Source: Desulfosarcina sp. (GTDB taxonomy: Bacteria > Desulfobacterota > Desulfobacteria > Desulfobacterales > Desulfosarcinaceae). Taken from it: DNA of 64,000 nucleotides. The stretch covers positions 1 through 64,000 of the forward strand of contig JABZFO010000146.1 in NCBI GenBank assembly GCA_014237405.1. Direction: 5' to 3'. Made by a program: the position numbers and the translations under genes. Numbering within the stretch: position 1 is the first letter of the stretch; the number at the start of each line of letters is the position of its first letter. Below, piece by piece: positions 1 to 9,717 of this stretch. A model generated the notes under the pieces. That model saw nothing but the letters and a program-made list of their open reading frames with translations. It was not told the DNA's origin and searched no databases.

Positions 1-31
1 TGATTGAAATTACTGCCTGTTGGTGCCGGTC

Positions 32-190
32 TTAGTGGTGATGGCCGCCTTTGCCTTTGGATGTGTCGATGGCGGCTTTGATCACGCAGTAGGTCATGCC
101 GATACCGATGATGTTCATGGCGTACCAGAGGCCGCCGTGAAATACTATGTGGCCAGGGTCCCAGAGCCATTCAAAACTGAAAGGAAACAT
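32..190 (-). CDS. Small membrane protein downstream of qrcD, 52 aa
   Basis: A 52-residue open frame starts at the ATG at 190 and stops with TAA at 34-32. A strong Shine-Dalgarno (AAGGAGG) lies a few bases upstream of the ATG. The protein starts MFPFSFEWLWDPGH, has one hydrophobic stretch at about residues 15-40 (FHGGLWYAMNIIGIG), and ends in a short Lys/Gly segment followed by three His. It follows qrcD by 20 bases in the same direction, so it is very probably the last gene of the qrc operon. I do not recognise a named family. A role as an accessory subunit of Qrc is inferred only from position. The ribosome site and operon context make it a real gene despite its size. Confidence 0.7.
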   Translation of the reverse strand: MFPFSFEWLWDPGHIVFHGGLWYAMNIIGIGMTYCVIKAAIDTSKGKGGHHH

Positions 191-210
191 GTTTTCTCCT
201 CCTTAAACGC

Positions 211-1518
211 CTATGCTTCAGCCGGTTCCAGATCCGGTGTGGATTCCGTTTTTGCTTCTACCGCTGCGGATGTCTCTTCCTCGATGGGGTTCAACTCGGC
301 CTCCTGGGGAAAGATCGGCAGGTAGCGGTAGGAGATCATGATCAACATAATGCCGTAGGCCAGGGGCAGGATGGTGGTTGCGACTTCCTGCCAGCTCGGA
401 TAGTACAGGGCCCAGTGGTCAAACGGCATGACCGGCACGGCCATGACCTGGAGCACCATTACCCACCGGTTCAAAGATACGCCAATGACACCCAGAAGAA
501 GGGCGATGACCCGCCAGGTGGGGTTTTTCCGCAAGGGCGCACTGATCAGGATGATGGCCGGCACCAGACCGCATAGGACGATCTCCGCAAAGAGGATCCA
601 GTAGCCGTACAAGGCGTTGCCGGTGTAAAAGTCGGTCAGGGTCTGGCCCAGTCCCGGTACCGTGATATTGGCCCAGCGGGCAGTATCGCAAATTTTGGCG
701 ATGGTGTAGGTAAAGATCATCCAGCCGGAAATTTTGGCCAGCAGTTCCACCACGTTATCTTTCACCAATTTTTTTCGGGTCACCTTTTCAGTAATCCAGG
801 TGATGAGCAGGGTGAAACAGGGGCCGTAGGCCGCGGCGGACCAGGTGAACAGGAAGAACGTCCACGGCCAGATGAGCAGGCCTTCCCGGAAGGCAAAAGG
901 CCGTCCGAAGAGCACACCGGCCACACCCCCCAAAGATCCCTGGTGAAAAAAGGAGAGGAAGGCGCCGGTGGCAGCGAAGACCGCCATGGTTTCGTGCATG
1001 TTGTGGCTCAGATTGTGAAAGAACGGCACCTTGTCCAGCTGGCGGTTTTCCAGAATCAGCGGGATGTACTCGATGGTCAGTACCGAAAAGTAGCACGACA
1101 GGCAGAAGGCCACCTCGGTGAGCATGGAGTGGACGTTGGCGTGCCAGAAGATGAACCATCCGCGCAGTGGTTGACCGATGTCGATGGCCAGGATGAGCAG
1201 GGCGGAGCTGTAGCAGATGAAGCCGATGAGCACGGCGTAGTTGATGATGTGCTTCAGTTCATCCTTGCCGACGATGTATTTGAGCAGCCCGCTGAAAAAA
1301 GCGCCGCCGCCCAGGGCGATGATGGCCAGGTCCGCCCAGATCCACAGGGCGAATCCGTAGTAGTCGTTCATGTTGGTCTGGTTCAGTCCCTTGAACCAGC
1401 ACAGCAGCATGGCATAAACGCCCCACGCAAGGACAGCGCCCACGATGCCCAGTCCCAGGAGGAACTGCCACATGGGGCAACGTTTGACTCCTTTGGGTAT
1501 TAAAGCAGAATCCATCAT
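211..1518 (-). CDS. qrcD: QrcD, NrfD-type integral membrane subunit of the menaquinone reductase complex
   Basis: This polytopic membrane protein of about 435 residues belongs to the NrfD/PsrC family, with about ten hydrophobic helices. In the Qrc complex QrcD anchors the complex in the cytoplasmic membrane and carries the menaquinone site, so periplasmic electrons from type I cytochrome c3 enter the quinone pool. The call rests on family features and on the qrcA-B-C-D order. I chose the ATG at 1518 because AAGGAG lies about 10 bases upstream; a longer frame to 1563 would need a TTG start without a ribosome site. The C-terminal 35 residues are Glu/Ala-rich and soluble. It follows qrcC by about 70 bases. 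Confidence 0.9.
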   Translation of the reverse strand: MMDSALIPKGVKRCPMWQFLLGLGIVGAVLAWGVYAMLLCWFKGLNQTNMNDYYGFALWIWADLAIIALGGGAFFSGLLKYIVGKDELKHIINYAVLIGFICYSSALLILAIDIGQPLRGWFIFWHANVHSMLTEVAFCLSCYFSVLTIEYIPLILENRQLDKVPFFHNLSHNMHETMAVFAATGAFLSFFHQGSLGGVAGVLFGRPFAFREGLLIWPWTFFLFTWSAAAYGPCFTLLITWITEKVTRKKLVKDNVVELLAKISGWMIFTYTIAKICDTARWANITVPGLGQTLTDFYTGNALYGYWILFAEIVLCGLVPAIILISAPLRKNPTWRVIALLLGVIGVSLNRWVMVLQVMAVPVMPFDHWALYYPSWQEVATTILPLAYGIMLIMISYRYLPIFPQEAELNPIEEETSAAVEAKTESTPDLEPAEA

Positions 1519-1586
1519 AGGGTAAGTACTCCTTGATCTGTACGGTTTACCGTTCTTATCCAAAAGCCTTTACCGCAAAGGCGCTT

Positions 1587-2414
1587 TTAATGATGCGGTT
1601 TGGAAACCTGCCCGGTTTTCTCGTGGGCAAGGTAGTTGTCTCCGGCCCGCCGGACCCATTCCCGGCTCGACAGATAGTAAATCTTGGGATTGGTACCCAG
1701 CCGTTCCAATAGCCGGAAGGCCCTTGGGTTTTTAGATTTGCCGCCGTGTTTAGGATCAGGTTTGACGACTTGATGAACCTGATGGTTCGGGTTGTTGAGA
1801 TCACCGAAAACGATGGCGCCGGCCGGACAGGCCTGGGTGCAGGCGGTCTGGTAGGCCGCTTCGGGCACGGTCCGTTCGCCGTCTAAATAGGCCTTGTTTT
1901 TGGCCAGCTGATAGCGGTGAAAGCAAAAGCTGCATTTTTCCACCACACCGCGCATGCGGGGCGAGACGTTAGGGCTCAGATACTTTTCCATGCCGTCGGG
2001 CCAGACCGGATCCCACCAGTTGAAGTACCGGGCGTGGTAGGGGCAGGCGGCCATGCAGTAACGGCAACCGAAGCACCGGGTGTAGATCTGGCTGACGATG
2101 CCGGTTTCGCGGCTGTAGTCGGTCGCCGTTGCCGGGCAGACCGATACGCAGGGGCTATGGCCCCCATGGCCCTCACAGTGTTGACAGGGCCGTGGAAGAT
2201 AGCAGATATCCGTATTCGGATAGGGTTTGTCGTTGGTGAGCTTATAGACGCGCAGCCAGGTGATGCTGTCCAGCTTGTTGGACTCATCCTTCTTGAAAGA
2301 TACGTTGTTTTCGGCCATGCAGGCCACCATGCAGGCGCCGCAGCCGGTGCATTTGTCAAGATCGATGGCCATTCCGTACTTCATGGGCGGGTTGTGTTTC
2401 TGCTCGTGTTTCAT
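1587..2414 (-). CDS. qrcC: QrcC, periplasmic iron-sulfur subunit
   Basis: A 275-residue ferredoxin-like subunit of the DmsB/PsrB/NrfC type. Four cysteine clusters are visible: CTGCGACMVAC near residue 22, CQHCEGHGG...CVSVC near 78, CFGCRYCMAAC near 113 and a split cluster CSFC ... CTQACPAGA. They should hold several [4Fe-4S] centres passing electrons between the QrcA/QrcB part and QrcD. There is no signal peptide, as expected for a subunit exported with the Tat-type QrcB. It lies between qrcB and qrcD on the same strand, 21 bases after qrcB. The Cys pattern and gene order make the call secure. Confidence 0.9.
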   Translation of the reverse strand: MKHEQKHNPPMKYGMAIDLDKCTGCGACMVACMAENNVSFKKDESNKLDSITWLRVYKLTNDKPYPNTDICYLPRPCQHCEGHGGHSPCVSVCPATATDYSRETGIVSQIYTRCFGCRYCMAACPYHARYFNWWDPVWPDGMEKYLSPNVSPRMRGVVEKCSFCFHRYQLAKNKAYLDGERTVPEAAYQTACTQACPAGAIVFGDLNNPNHQVHQVVKPDPKHGGKSKNPRAFRLLERLGTNPKIYYLSSREWVRRAGDNYLAHEKTGQVSKPHH

Positions 2415-2435
2415 CAGAACCTCATGTCAGGTTGG

Positions 2436-4604
2436 TTAGGCTTTGGCCAGCTTCGCCCGGATTCCCCAGGCTGCGTCATGGCCGGAGGACGGATCCTCCA
2501 CCGGGCCGATGAGTTCGTTGACGTTGACGCCTTTGCCGGCCAGGTAGCCGTCATAGGCGGTGTGGCCCAGTCCTCTGGCCATGGCGATCACGCCGGGCTT
2601 GATCCCCTCGAACAGGTGGATCCGCACACGGGCTTCGCCACGGGGGGTGGTCAGCGTTGCCAGGGCGCCTTCGCTAAAACCTGCGGCACTGGCGGTTTGG
2701 GGATTGATTTCAACAAAACCGTCCTTGCCTTTGAGGATAGTGTCGGCGACGGTTTTGATCATGAAGGGGGCATCCCCGATGTATCCGCTGGAGAGCCGAA
2801 TGGAGTCGTAGGGTATCAGCAGCAACGGAAAGCTGTTCACATCGCCTTCGGCCTGAACGGACGGTACGTCCTTTCCGGCAAGCCGAACCGTGTCGGCAAC
2901 GGGTTCGATATCGGTTTCCACCCACACGCCCTCTTCCATGAGGACATCCCATTTTTCCGCCAGGGTTTTCTCCAGGCAGGTTTCGTAGTCGTCCCAGGGA
3001 AAAGCGTCAGCGATTGATCCGCCCATGGCCTTGGCCGCCGTGATCAGGGTTTCGCCCAGGTGGCGGGTGTTGAACTGGGGGGACACCACCGGTTTGCTCA
3101 GCCCAATAACTTGATGGGCGAGGCCGGCACCCACGGGTACATCCTCGTAGCGCTCCAGATAGACGTGATCGGGCAGCAACAGGTCGGCCATGGCGGCGGT
3201 TTCGTCTTTGAATGACGAGAAGCTGACAATGAATGGGATTTGCGCGAAGGCCGCCTGTAGGCTTTGGGTGTCAGGCAGGTCGTGGCAGGGGTTGGCACCG
3301 GCCACAAGCAGGACCTGCAATGGGTAGGGACCGTCTCCGTTGACCCCGACGGCCAGCCGGTTGAGCAAGTACCGTGCTTTGGCGTACTGGCCGGCACCGG
3401 CACCATCGAAGCGCGGCTGGCGAAGGCCGGATGACGCCAGTTTGTCGGTGGCCACATCGGGCCATTGGATGTAGTCCGCTTCAGAGACGGCCCACATCCC
3501 GCCGTCCTGGTTGATGTTGCCGGCCAGAGCGTTGAGGGCGTAAATCGCGGCAGCTTCCCGCAGGCTTCCCGGCACCAGACCTTTGCCTCTTCCGCACAGG
3601 GCCAGCGGTCGATTGGCCTTGGCAAACCCTTTGGCCAGTTCGACAATCACATCGGCATTCACACCGGTGATCGGTGATACCTTTTCCGTTGGGTAGTTGG
3701 CCAGCAGTTCGTTTTTCCAGCCGCTGAACCCTGAAACGGCACCGGTGTCCACCATGTTCTGCGAGACCATGACGGCGGCGATTCCCAGCGCCAGGTCGGC
3801 TTCTGTCCCGGGGTTGACGGGGACCCATTGGGTGGCTTTGGCCGCGCTGTTGGACAGGCGTGGCTCCACCTGAACCACGGTGGTATTCTTTTCTTTCCAG
3901 AGGCTGCTGGCTCTGAACATGCGAACGGGCGATCCCCAGCCGTCCACGATTCCGCTACCGAAGCTGAGAATAAAATCGGCGTTTTCCACATCGAAACCGG
4001 TTCTTCCGATTGCGCCGAAAAGGGTTTTCACAGCCAGTTCATCGGTATCCCGGTGGGACGGCGTCCGGATGAAATTAGGGGACCCGTATGCGGTCATGAA
4101 CCGCTGGAGCAGCGCCGGCACCGTCCCGCTGTCCGACCCGGCGATGGCGGCCACGGTGTGGGCTTCGCCCTTGTCACGGATGTCGGTGAGTTTCTCCGTC
4201 AGGATGGCAGTAGCCTCATCCCACGAGATATTCTGCCATTTGCCTTCGCCCCGTTCACCGATGCGCTTCATGGGCGATTTTATGCGGGTGGGGCCGTAGA
4301 GCAGCTGAAGTCCGGAAAGTCCCAGAATGCAGATGCCGCCGTCGTTTACGGGGTGGCCTTTCTTACCCTCTATTTTAACGGCCCGGTTGTCGACCTTGCG
4401 CACGGAGATGCCGCAGCCGCCTGGACACAGGGAGCAGGTAGAGTCTTCATAGACCACCTCTCCGTCCGGCGGCACCGGCGTCCAGGGCCACATCTGCGAC
4501 CAGATGGAAGAGTCATCCGTCAGTTTCCACGGCAATGGCGACAGGGCCGTACCCGCTGCGCCGCCGATTACGAACGATAAGAAACTTCTTCTGTCAACTT
4601 TCAT
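2436..4604 (-). CDS. qrcB: QrcB, molybdopterin-oxidoreductase-like subunit of Qrc
   Basis: A 722-residue protein of the molybdopterin oxidoreductase (DMSO reductase) superfamily. The N-terminus has a twin-arginine signal (DRRSFLSF) followed by a hydrophobic Ala/Gly stretch. A [4Fe-4S] site follows (CSLCPGGCGISV ... GGICILG). The middle and C-terminal parts look like the molybdopterin-binding and dinucleotide-binding domains. In characterised Qrc the B subunit has lost the molybdenum cofactor and serves as a structural and electron-transfer subunit; whether that holds here cannot be read from sequence alone. It follows qrcA by about 70 bases. The length is normal for the family and no frame damage is seen. 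Confidence 0.9.
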   Translation of the reverse strand: MKVDRRSFLSFVIGGAAGTALSPLPWKLTDDSSIWSQMWPWTPVPPDGEVVYEDSTCSLCPGGCGISVRKVDNRAVKIEGKKGHPVNDGGICILGLSGLQLLYGPTRIKSPMKRIGERGEGKWQNISWDEATAILTEKLTDIRDKGEAHTVAAIAGSDSGTVPALLQRFMTAYGSPNFIRTPSHRDTDELAVKTLFGAIGRTGFDVENADFILSFGSGIVDGWGSPVRMFRASSLWKEKNTTVVQVEPRLSNSAAKATQWVPVNPGTEADLALGIAAVMVSQNMVDTGAVSGFSGWKNELLANYPTEKVSPITGVNADVIVELAKGFAKANRPLALCGRGKGLVPGSLREAAAIYALNALAGNINQDGGMWAVSEADYIQWPDVATDKLASSGLRQPRFDGAGAGQYAKARYLLNRLAVGVNGDGPYPLQVLLVAGANPCHDLPDTQSLQAAFAQIPFIVSFSSFKDETAAMADLLLPDHVYLERYEDVPVGAGLAHQVIGLSKPVVSPQFNTRHLGETLITAAKAMGGSIADAFPWDDYETCLEKTLAEKWDVLMEEGVWVETDIEPVADTVRLAGKDVPSVQAEGDVNSFPLLLIPYDSIRLSSGYIGDAPFMIKTVADTILKGKDGFVEINPQTASAAGFSEGALATLTTPRGEARVRIHLFEGIKPGVIAMARGLGHTAYDGYLAGKGVNVNELIGPVEDPSSGHDAAWGIRAKLAKA

Positions 4605-4675
4605 GAATTATCCCCTCACCTTATATGCAAACCAGACGCTGCAATCGTTTACCAGGACGTGATTTCCCGTCACCC

Positions 4676-5365
4676 TTATTTATGACAGACAAAACAGGCA
4701 TCGCGCTCGGTCTGAACGCTGGAGGTGTGAATGATTCCCGCCTCCTTGTGGCATTGGGCACAGTCATCCATTTTCATGCGGTCCCAGCTGTTTTTCTTGA
4801 ATCCGGCGATGTTCTTGCCCCAGATGTCCCGGCTGTAGCCGGTGATCCGGTTGTATTCGTAGGGGCGGGAACTTTCCGATTCACCGATGTGGCCGTGGCA
4901 GGTGACGCAGTCCATTTTGGCGCCGATCACGTGGGCGGTATGGGAAAAGAACACGCAGTCCGGCTGGCGGGAGTAGGAGCGCCAGGGCACTTCCCGTTCC
5001 CGGGTCACATACTGCTCAACGAAGATGGCTTCGTCTTCGGATTCGCCCATGGGCTCTTCATGGCAATCCGTACATTGGGCAAGCTTGGGAATGCCTGAAA
5101 AGCTGCCGTCTTCTCTGAAGAAATGACAACTTTCACAGCCTTCATCCACCTCTTCCACATGCAGGGCATGGTTGAAGCTGAAGGGCTGCTGCTTCTGAGA
5201 GTAGAGGAGTTTGGGAAAGATCACCCATCCCAACACCATGCTGGCCGTAAAACCGATGATGAAGAACAGAATGATAAATCCGCTGGCGCCGGTATCCTTG
5301 CCGTTGCTGGCATGTGCCGCGTCATCATCCATCACCTCTTTAGCCTTTTCATCTATGGTACTCAT
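4676..5365 (-). CDS. qrcA: QrcA, membrane-anchored multihaem cytochrome c
   Basis: A 229-residue protein, first gene of the qrc operon. An N-terminal membrane anchor (about residues 30-52, ASGFIILFFIIGFTASMVLG) is followed by a periplasmic domain with five CXXCH haem motifs (CESCH, CTDCH, CVTCH, CAQCH, CFVCH). The family is described as a hexahaem cytochrome, so a sixth site may be non-canonical or I may have missed it. QrcA accepts electrons from periplasmic cytochrome c3 fed by hydrogenases and formate dehydrogenases. The upstream 640 bases separate it from the divergent ABC cassette, so its promoter should lie there. Confidence 0.88.
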   Translation of the reverse strand: MSTIDEKAKEVMDDDAAHASNGKDTGASGFIILFFIIGFTASMVLGWVIFPKLLYSQKQQPFSFNHALHVEEVDEGCESCHFFREDGSFSGIPKLAQCTDCHEEPMGESEDEAIFVEQYVTREREVPWRSYSRQPDCVFFSHTAHVIGAKMDCVTCHGHIGESESSRPYEYNRITGYSRDIWGKNIAGFKKNSWDRMKMDDCAQCHKEAGIIHTSSVQTERDACFVCHK

Positions 5366-6008
5366 GGAATCTCCGTCAACCGCTGTGTGATGATTTCTGC
5401 AGTGAAACCATTACCGATTAAACTTTAAACCCCTGCGCCAGTCGCCGCATCAATCGACGGCCCATGCGGTTCCATTTCCGAACACGCCGGATTCGTTGCC
5501 GATGCTTTCACATTTATATAATTCAGGCGGGATCCGATCCCGCCTACGGGTGAAAAAAAACGGGAGGTGGAGCTTGCGACTTACTATCGGCAGTCGGCCG
5601 TTTTGTCAAGAAAAAATCCTTAAAAACAGGCCGTTGACCGGGACTTGACCGGCGGTTGCAAACAGGGGTGGGGTGCCGGTTTGCTTCGCATCCGCCTGTT
5701 TTGCCCGGATGGCCGGGAACCACCGCGAAATACGCGATTACCAACTCATTCACCGGTGGTGTGAGCCGCAAGAACAGACTTGACATACGAGGTTCGGACA
5801 TTATTTTTTATGATTTTGCAGGTCGCCATTCCGAAAACGGGTGAGTCTTCCCGATACCTTCCGGCCTGCCGTGACCATTAAAAGGCACCACCTGCCACCA
5901 TCTTGCTGAGCCCCCTTACCTGCCGTCTGTGCAGGAAGCGGCAGCAGTGATGACGGGGTGTTGCCATTTTGCACCAGTCAATTCGAAGGCCAAGGAGACC
6001 GCACATCA
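5366..6008. other. Divergent intergenic region with a near-perfect palindrome
   Basis: About 640 bases between qrcA (minus) and the ABC ATPase (plus) have no convincing gene. The clearest structure is a 9-bp inverted repeat GGCGGGATC/GATCCCGCC with a one-base centre at 5526-5544, next to an AT-rich run (TTATATAAT just before it). It could be an operator, a REP-type unit or a hairpin in the qrc leader; I cannot tell which. A second short dyad CTGCCG/CGGCAG lies near 5920-5945. Long minus-strand frames here show no family features. Confidence 0.5.
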
Positions 6009-6947
6009 ATGATTGAAGTCAAGGATTTGACCAAACAGTTCGGAAATCATCTGGCGGTGGACAACATCTCCTTTACCGCTGAAAAGGGGGAAATTTTGGG
6101 TTTTTTGGGCCCCAACGGTGCAGGAAAATCCACCACCATGCGGATGATCACCGGGTTTTTTCCGTCCACCAGCGGGACGGTGATCGTCGGTGGCAGCGAC
6201 ATTTTGACCCAATCCATTGCCGCCCGCAAAAAGATCGGTTATCTTCCTGAAAACGCACCTGTATATCCGGACATGACGGTCAGCCGGTATCTGGATTTCT
6301 GTGCCGAGATCCGCGGATTCGCCGGGGCAGCCAAGACGCAGCGGGTGGGCGAGACCCTGGAGCGATGTTTTCTCGCCACTGTCCGTCATCAGGCGGTGAA
6401 CACCCTGTCCAAGGGCTATAAACAGCGGGTCTGCTTTGCCCAGAGTATCCTGCACGACCCCGAATACCTGATCCTCGACGAACCCACCGACGGGCTGGAC
6501 CCCAACCAGAAACACGAAGTTCGCCTGATGATTCGGGAGATGAGCGCCACCAAGGCCATTATTTTCTCCACCCATATTCTCGACGAGGTCGACACCGTTT
6601 GCAGCCGAGCCATCATCATTGCCGACGGCAAGGTGGTAGCCGACGATACGCCCGACGGGCTTCGGCGGCGGTCGGCTTTTCACGGATCGGTTGTCCTGAC
6701 CGTCAAGGGCGCGGCGTCTGATGGCATGCAGGAGAGAATAGCCGAACTGGACGGGGTGGCATCGGTCTCGGTGGTTGAAACCGATGGTGATCGGATGACC
6801 TTGCGCATTTTCCCTGGCGACCCGGCGTTGCCCGTTGCCGATCGGGTAATCGCTTCGGTCAGCCAAGGCGGTTTGGGCATCGCCTCGGTGTTCGTTGAGC
6901 AGGGACGGTTGGACGATGTGTTTCGTGATATCACGATCGGCAAATGA
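6009..6947 (+). CDS. ABC transporter ATP-binding protein, GldA-like
   Basis: A 312-residue ATPase with Walker A GPNGAGKST, the signature LSKGYKQRV (variant of LSGGQ), Walker B LILDEPTDGLDP and the switch histidine in FSTHIL. It is followed by an ABC-2 permease, a GldG-like auxiliary protein and a DUF4340 protein, the arrangement of gliding-type ABC-2 systems found well beyond gliding bacteria. The substrate is unknown. The frame could extend to a GTG at 5958, but the ATG at 6009 begins the family-typical MIEVKDLTK and has AAGGAG 11 bases upstream. About 100 C-terminal residues form an accessory domain typical of NosF/GldA-type ATPases. Confidence 0.88.
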   Translation: MIEVKDLTKQFGNHLAVDNISFTAEKGEILGFLGPNGAGKSTTMRMITGFFPSTSGTVIVGGSDILTQSIAARKKIGYLPENAPVYPDMTVSRYLDFCAEIRGFAGAAKTQRVGETLERCFLATVRHQAVNTLSKGYKQRVCFAQSILHDPEYLILDEPTDGLDPNQKHEVRLMIREMSATKAIIFSTHILDEVDTVCSRAIIIADGKVVADDTPDGLRRRSAFHGSVVLTVKGAASDGMQERIAELDGVASVSVVETDGDRMTLRIFPGDPALPVADRVIASVSQGGLGIASVFVEQGRLDDVFRDITIGK

Positions 6948-7065
6948 TCGCCGTTGCTTTTATTTCTTAACATCTTAAGCCTTTGAGCGCGTGACGGATT
7001 AACAATTTTTCAGCATAAATGCACCAAACATCCTTTTAAGACACTAAAAACCAATGGAGTGGCCC

Positions 7066-7818
7066 ATGCTAAACGGCAATTTTTTGAGAAACATACGGAT
7101 CATCATGAAGCGCGAATTTGCCGGGTACTTCGGTTCCCCGGTGGCCTATGTCTTTATCGTGATCTTTCTCCTTCTGACCGGTTTTTTTACCTTTTATATC
7201 AGCAACTTTTTCGAAGCGGGGCAGGCGGACCTGAAAGGGTTCTTTCAGTGGCACCCGTGGCTGTTCATGTTTCTGGTGCCGGCCATTGCCATGCGGCTGT
7301 GGGCGGAGGAGCGCCGGCTGGGGACCATCGAACTGCTGTTGACCCTGCCAGTGACCGTCACCGAAGTAGTCCTGGGTAAATTTCTGGCCGCCTGGTGCTT
7401 TATCGGCATCGCTCTGGCCCTTACCTTTCCCTTGGTCCTTACCGTTATCTACCTGGGCAATCCGGATCTGGGTGTGATTTTTTGTGCCTATCTGGGCTCC
7501 TTTCTCATGGCCGGCACGTTTTTGAGTGTGGGCAGCATGACCTCGGCGATTACCCGCAGCCAGGTGGTCAGCTTCATCCTGGCCGTGGTGATCTGCCTGT
7601 TTCTCATCCTGGCCGGGTTTGCACCGGTGACAGCGGTGCTGTCCGGGTGGGCGCCGATATGGCTGGTGGATCTGGTCTCCTCAACCAGCGTTCTCTCCCA
7701 TTTCGCCTCTATCGCCAGAGGGGTGCTGGACGTGAGGGATCTGCTTTACTACCTGTCGGTGATGGCATTCATGATCTTCGTGAACGGCGTTATCCTGCAA
7801 AACCGGGAATCGGCATAA
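7066..7818 (+). CDS. ABC-2 type permease, GldF-like
   Basis: A 250-residue membrane protein with about six transmembrane segments. The N-terminal part (KREFAGYFGSPVAYVFI) is typical of GldF/NosY-type permeases, where the first helix follows a conserved Phe-x-Ser-Pro. I place the start at the ATG at 7066 because TGGAG lies 6 bases upstream; the in-frame ATG at 7054 has no site. It pairs with the ATPase upstream (118-base gap) and with the GldG-like protein 16 bases downstream. It should form the membrane channel of the transporter. Confidence 0.85.
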   Translation: MLNGNFLRNIRIIMKREFAGYFGSPVAYVFIVIFLLLTGFFTFYISNFFEAGQADLKGFFQWHPWLFMFLVPAIAMRLWAEERRLGTIELLLTLPVTVTEVVLGKFLAAWCFIGIALALTFPLVLTVIYLGNPDLGVIFCAYLGSFLMAGTFLSVGSMTSAITRSQVVSFILAVVICLFLILAGFAPVTAVLSGWAPIWLVDLVSSTSVLSHFASIARGVLDVRDLLYYLSVMAFMIFVNGVILQNRESA

Positions 7819-7833
7819 AGGAGGCCTGAATCC

Positions 7834-9714
7834 ATGAGCGATGGAAAAAGACGCATTGGAAAAACCGCATTTTCGGCCGGCAGTGCCGTGCTGGTGCTCG
7901 TCATCGTAGTACTGGTTAACATTTTATTGTCACGCACCATTTTGCGGTGGGACGCCACCGAAGACAATCTGTATTCATTGTCCCAGGGTACCCGGACCAT
8001 CCTTTCTGAGCTGGATCAGAAGGTGGTGGTCAAGGTGTTTTACAGTAAACACGTGGTCAACATCCCCTCCCATATCAAAACCTTTGCTCAGCGGGTGATC
8101 GATTTTCTTTCCGAATACGAACAATACGGAAAGGGCCGCATCTCAGTCGAAATAACTGATCCCAAACCCGATTCCGAAGAGGAGGAGTGGGCCATTAAAT
8201 ACGGCATGAAAGGCATCAGCCTGCCGACCGGCGATCAGGTGTATCTGGGGCTGGTAGCCCTGGCCGCCGACCAGGAGGCGATCATTCCGTTCATCGATCC
8301 CACCCAGGAGACGCGGCTGGAGTATGATCTGACCAGAATCATCGCCCGGGTACAGACGACGGACCGGATGAAGATCGCCGTGTTCAGCAGCCTGCCGGTG
8401 TTCGGCGCAGCTCCCATGAACATGGGAATGGGCGGGCCCCGTCCTGGTACGGAACCCTGGTTTTTCATCCAGGAGCTGGGAAAGACCTACGACCTGATCA
8501 AAGTGCAGCCTGATACCGACCGCATCGATCCGACAGCGGATCTGCTGGTGCTGTTGCACCCCAGAAATATATCCGACACGCTGGCCTTTGCCGTGGATCA
8601 GTATATTCTGGGCGGCGGCAATGCCATTGTCTTTGCCGACCCGCTTTCCCTCATGGACGATCCGCGTATGGGACCCGGCGGGTCCATTCCCGAAAAGTTG
8701 TTCAAGGCGTGGGGCATTGCCATGGAACCGGGAAAGGCCGTTGCCGACTACACCTATGCCACACGGCTGAGGAACCGAAACAACCAGGTGGAGACCAATC
8801 CACTGTGGCTTTCCACCCAGGTCGGCGCATTCAACGCGGACAACCTGATCACCGCCAACCTGGAATCCATGCTGTTGCCGGTTGCCGGTGCCATCGAGAC
8901 CCTGCCGGACAGCCCCTACACCGTCGAACCCCTGGTTCAAGCCAGCACCAACAATGAGATGGTGGACGCCTTGGCCCACAACATGGATGTGGAAGCCCTG
9001 CGGCGGGATTTCAAACCGTCGGGGATTGTGCACAATCTGGCAGTGCGCATCTCAGGCACGTTTAAAACGGCCTTCCCGGACGGAAAACCGGAAGCTGAGC
9101 CAAAAACCGGTGAACCGGCAGCAGAGACAGATATCAAGGACCCGAAAGAACCGCTGATGGAGGGGAAAGCAGCCTCTGTCATCGTGGTGGTAGCGGACAG
9201 CGATCTGCTGTATGACGGCTACTATTTGAGCCAGCAGAACCTGCTGGGCTTCACCATTTCCAACATCTTCAACGACAACCTGAACTTCATGCTCAATACC
9301 AGCGAGATGCTGACCGGCAATCCCGCCCTGATCAGCATCCGTTCCCGGGGCATTTTCGAGCGGCCCTTTACGCGAGTGCAGGAATTGGAGCGCAAGGCCC
9401 AGGACCGCTGGCTGGACCAGGAGCAGGCGCTGGTCCGCCAGGTGGAGGAGACCAACGAAAAGCTGCGCATGCTCGAGCAGCAAAAGGATGCCTCCCAGCG
9501 AGCGATCCTGAGCGAGGCGCAAGAGAAAGAGATCGCCCGCTTCCAGGAAGAGAAACTCAAGATCAACAAGGATCTCAAAATTGTGCGGCGCAACCTGCGT
9601 TCCGAGATCGAACAGCTGGGCACCACGGTCAAGTTCGTAAATATCTTTCTTGTTCCGCTGCTTATCGGCATCGGTGGGATCATTTTCGCAATCACTCGAA
9701 GAAGAAAGGCATAA
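7834..9714 (+). CDS. GldG-like ABC auxiliary protein
   Basis: A 626-residue protein with one transmembrane segment near each end (about residues 15-35 and 600-622) and a large extracytoplasmic part between them. The N-terminal domain has the GldG/ABC_transp_aux fold signatures (YSLSQGTRTILSEL, QVYLGLV). A predicted coiled coil rich in Glu/Gln/Lys precedes the last helix (about 510-595). AGGAGG lies before the ATG. In gliding bacteria GldG works with GldA/GldF; elsewhere its job is not established. A low-complexity Pro/Glu stretch (PDGKPEAEPKTGEPAAE) sits near residue 410-425. Confidence 0.8.
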   Translation: MSDGKRRIGKTAFSAGSAVLVLVIVVLVNILLSRTILRWDATEDNLYSLSQGTRTILSELDQKVVVKVFYSKHVVNIPSHIKTFAQRVIDFLSEYEQYGKGRISVEITDPKPDSEEEEWAIKYGMKGISLPTGDQVYLGLVALAADQEAIIPFIDPTQETRLEYDLTRIIARVQTTDRMKIAVFSSLPVFGAAPMNMGMGGPRPGTEPWFFIQELGKTYDLIKVQPDTDRIDPTADLLVLLHPRNISDTLAFAVDQYILGGGNAIVFADPLSLMDDPRMGPGGSIPEKLFKAWGIAMEPGKAVADYTYATRLRNRNNQVETNPLWLSTQVGAFNADNLITANLESMLLPVAGAIETLPDSPYTVEPLVQASTNNEMVDALAHNMDVEALRRDFKPSGIVHNLAVRISGTFKTAFPDGKPEAEPKTGEPAAETDIKDPKEPLMEGKAASVIVVVADSDLLYDGYYLSQQNLLGFTISNIFNDNLNFMLNTSEMLTGNPALISIRSRGIFERPFTRVQELERKAQDRWLDQEQALVRQVEETNEKLRMLEQQKDASQRAILSEAQEKEIARFQEEKLKINKDLKIVRRNLRSEIEQLGTTVKFVNIFLVPLLIGIGGIIFAITRRRKA

Positions 9715-9717
9715 TCG

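Noticed and set aside
943..1503. Long plus-strand frame opposite qrcD
   Set aside because: A shadow of qrcD; composition reflects the antisense of a membrane protein gene.
5544..5801. 85-codon minus-strand frame in the qrcA-ABC gap
   Set aside because: No ribosome site, odd composition and no recognisable motif; reads as non-coding.
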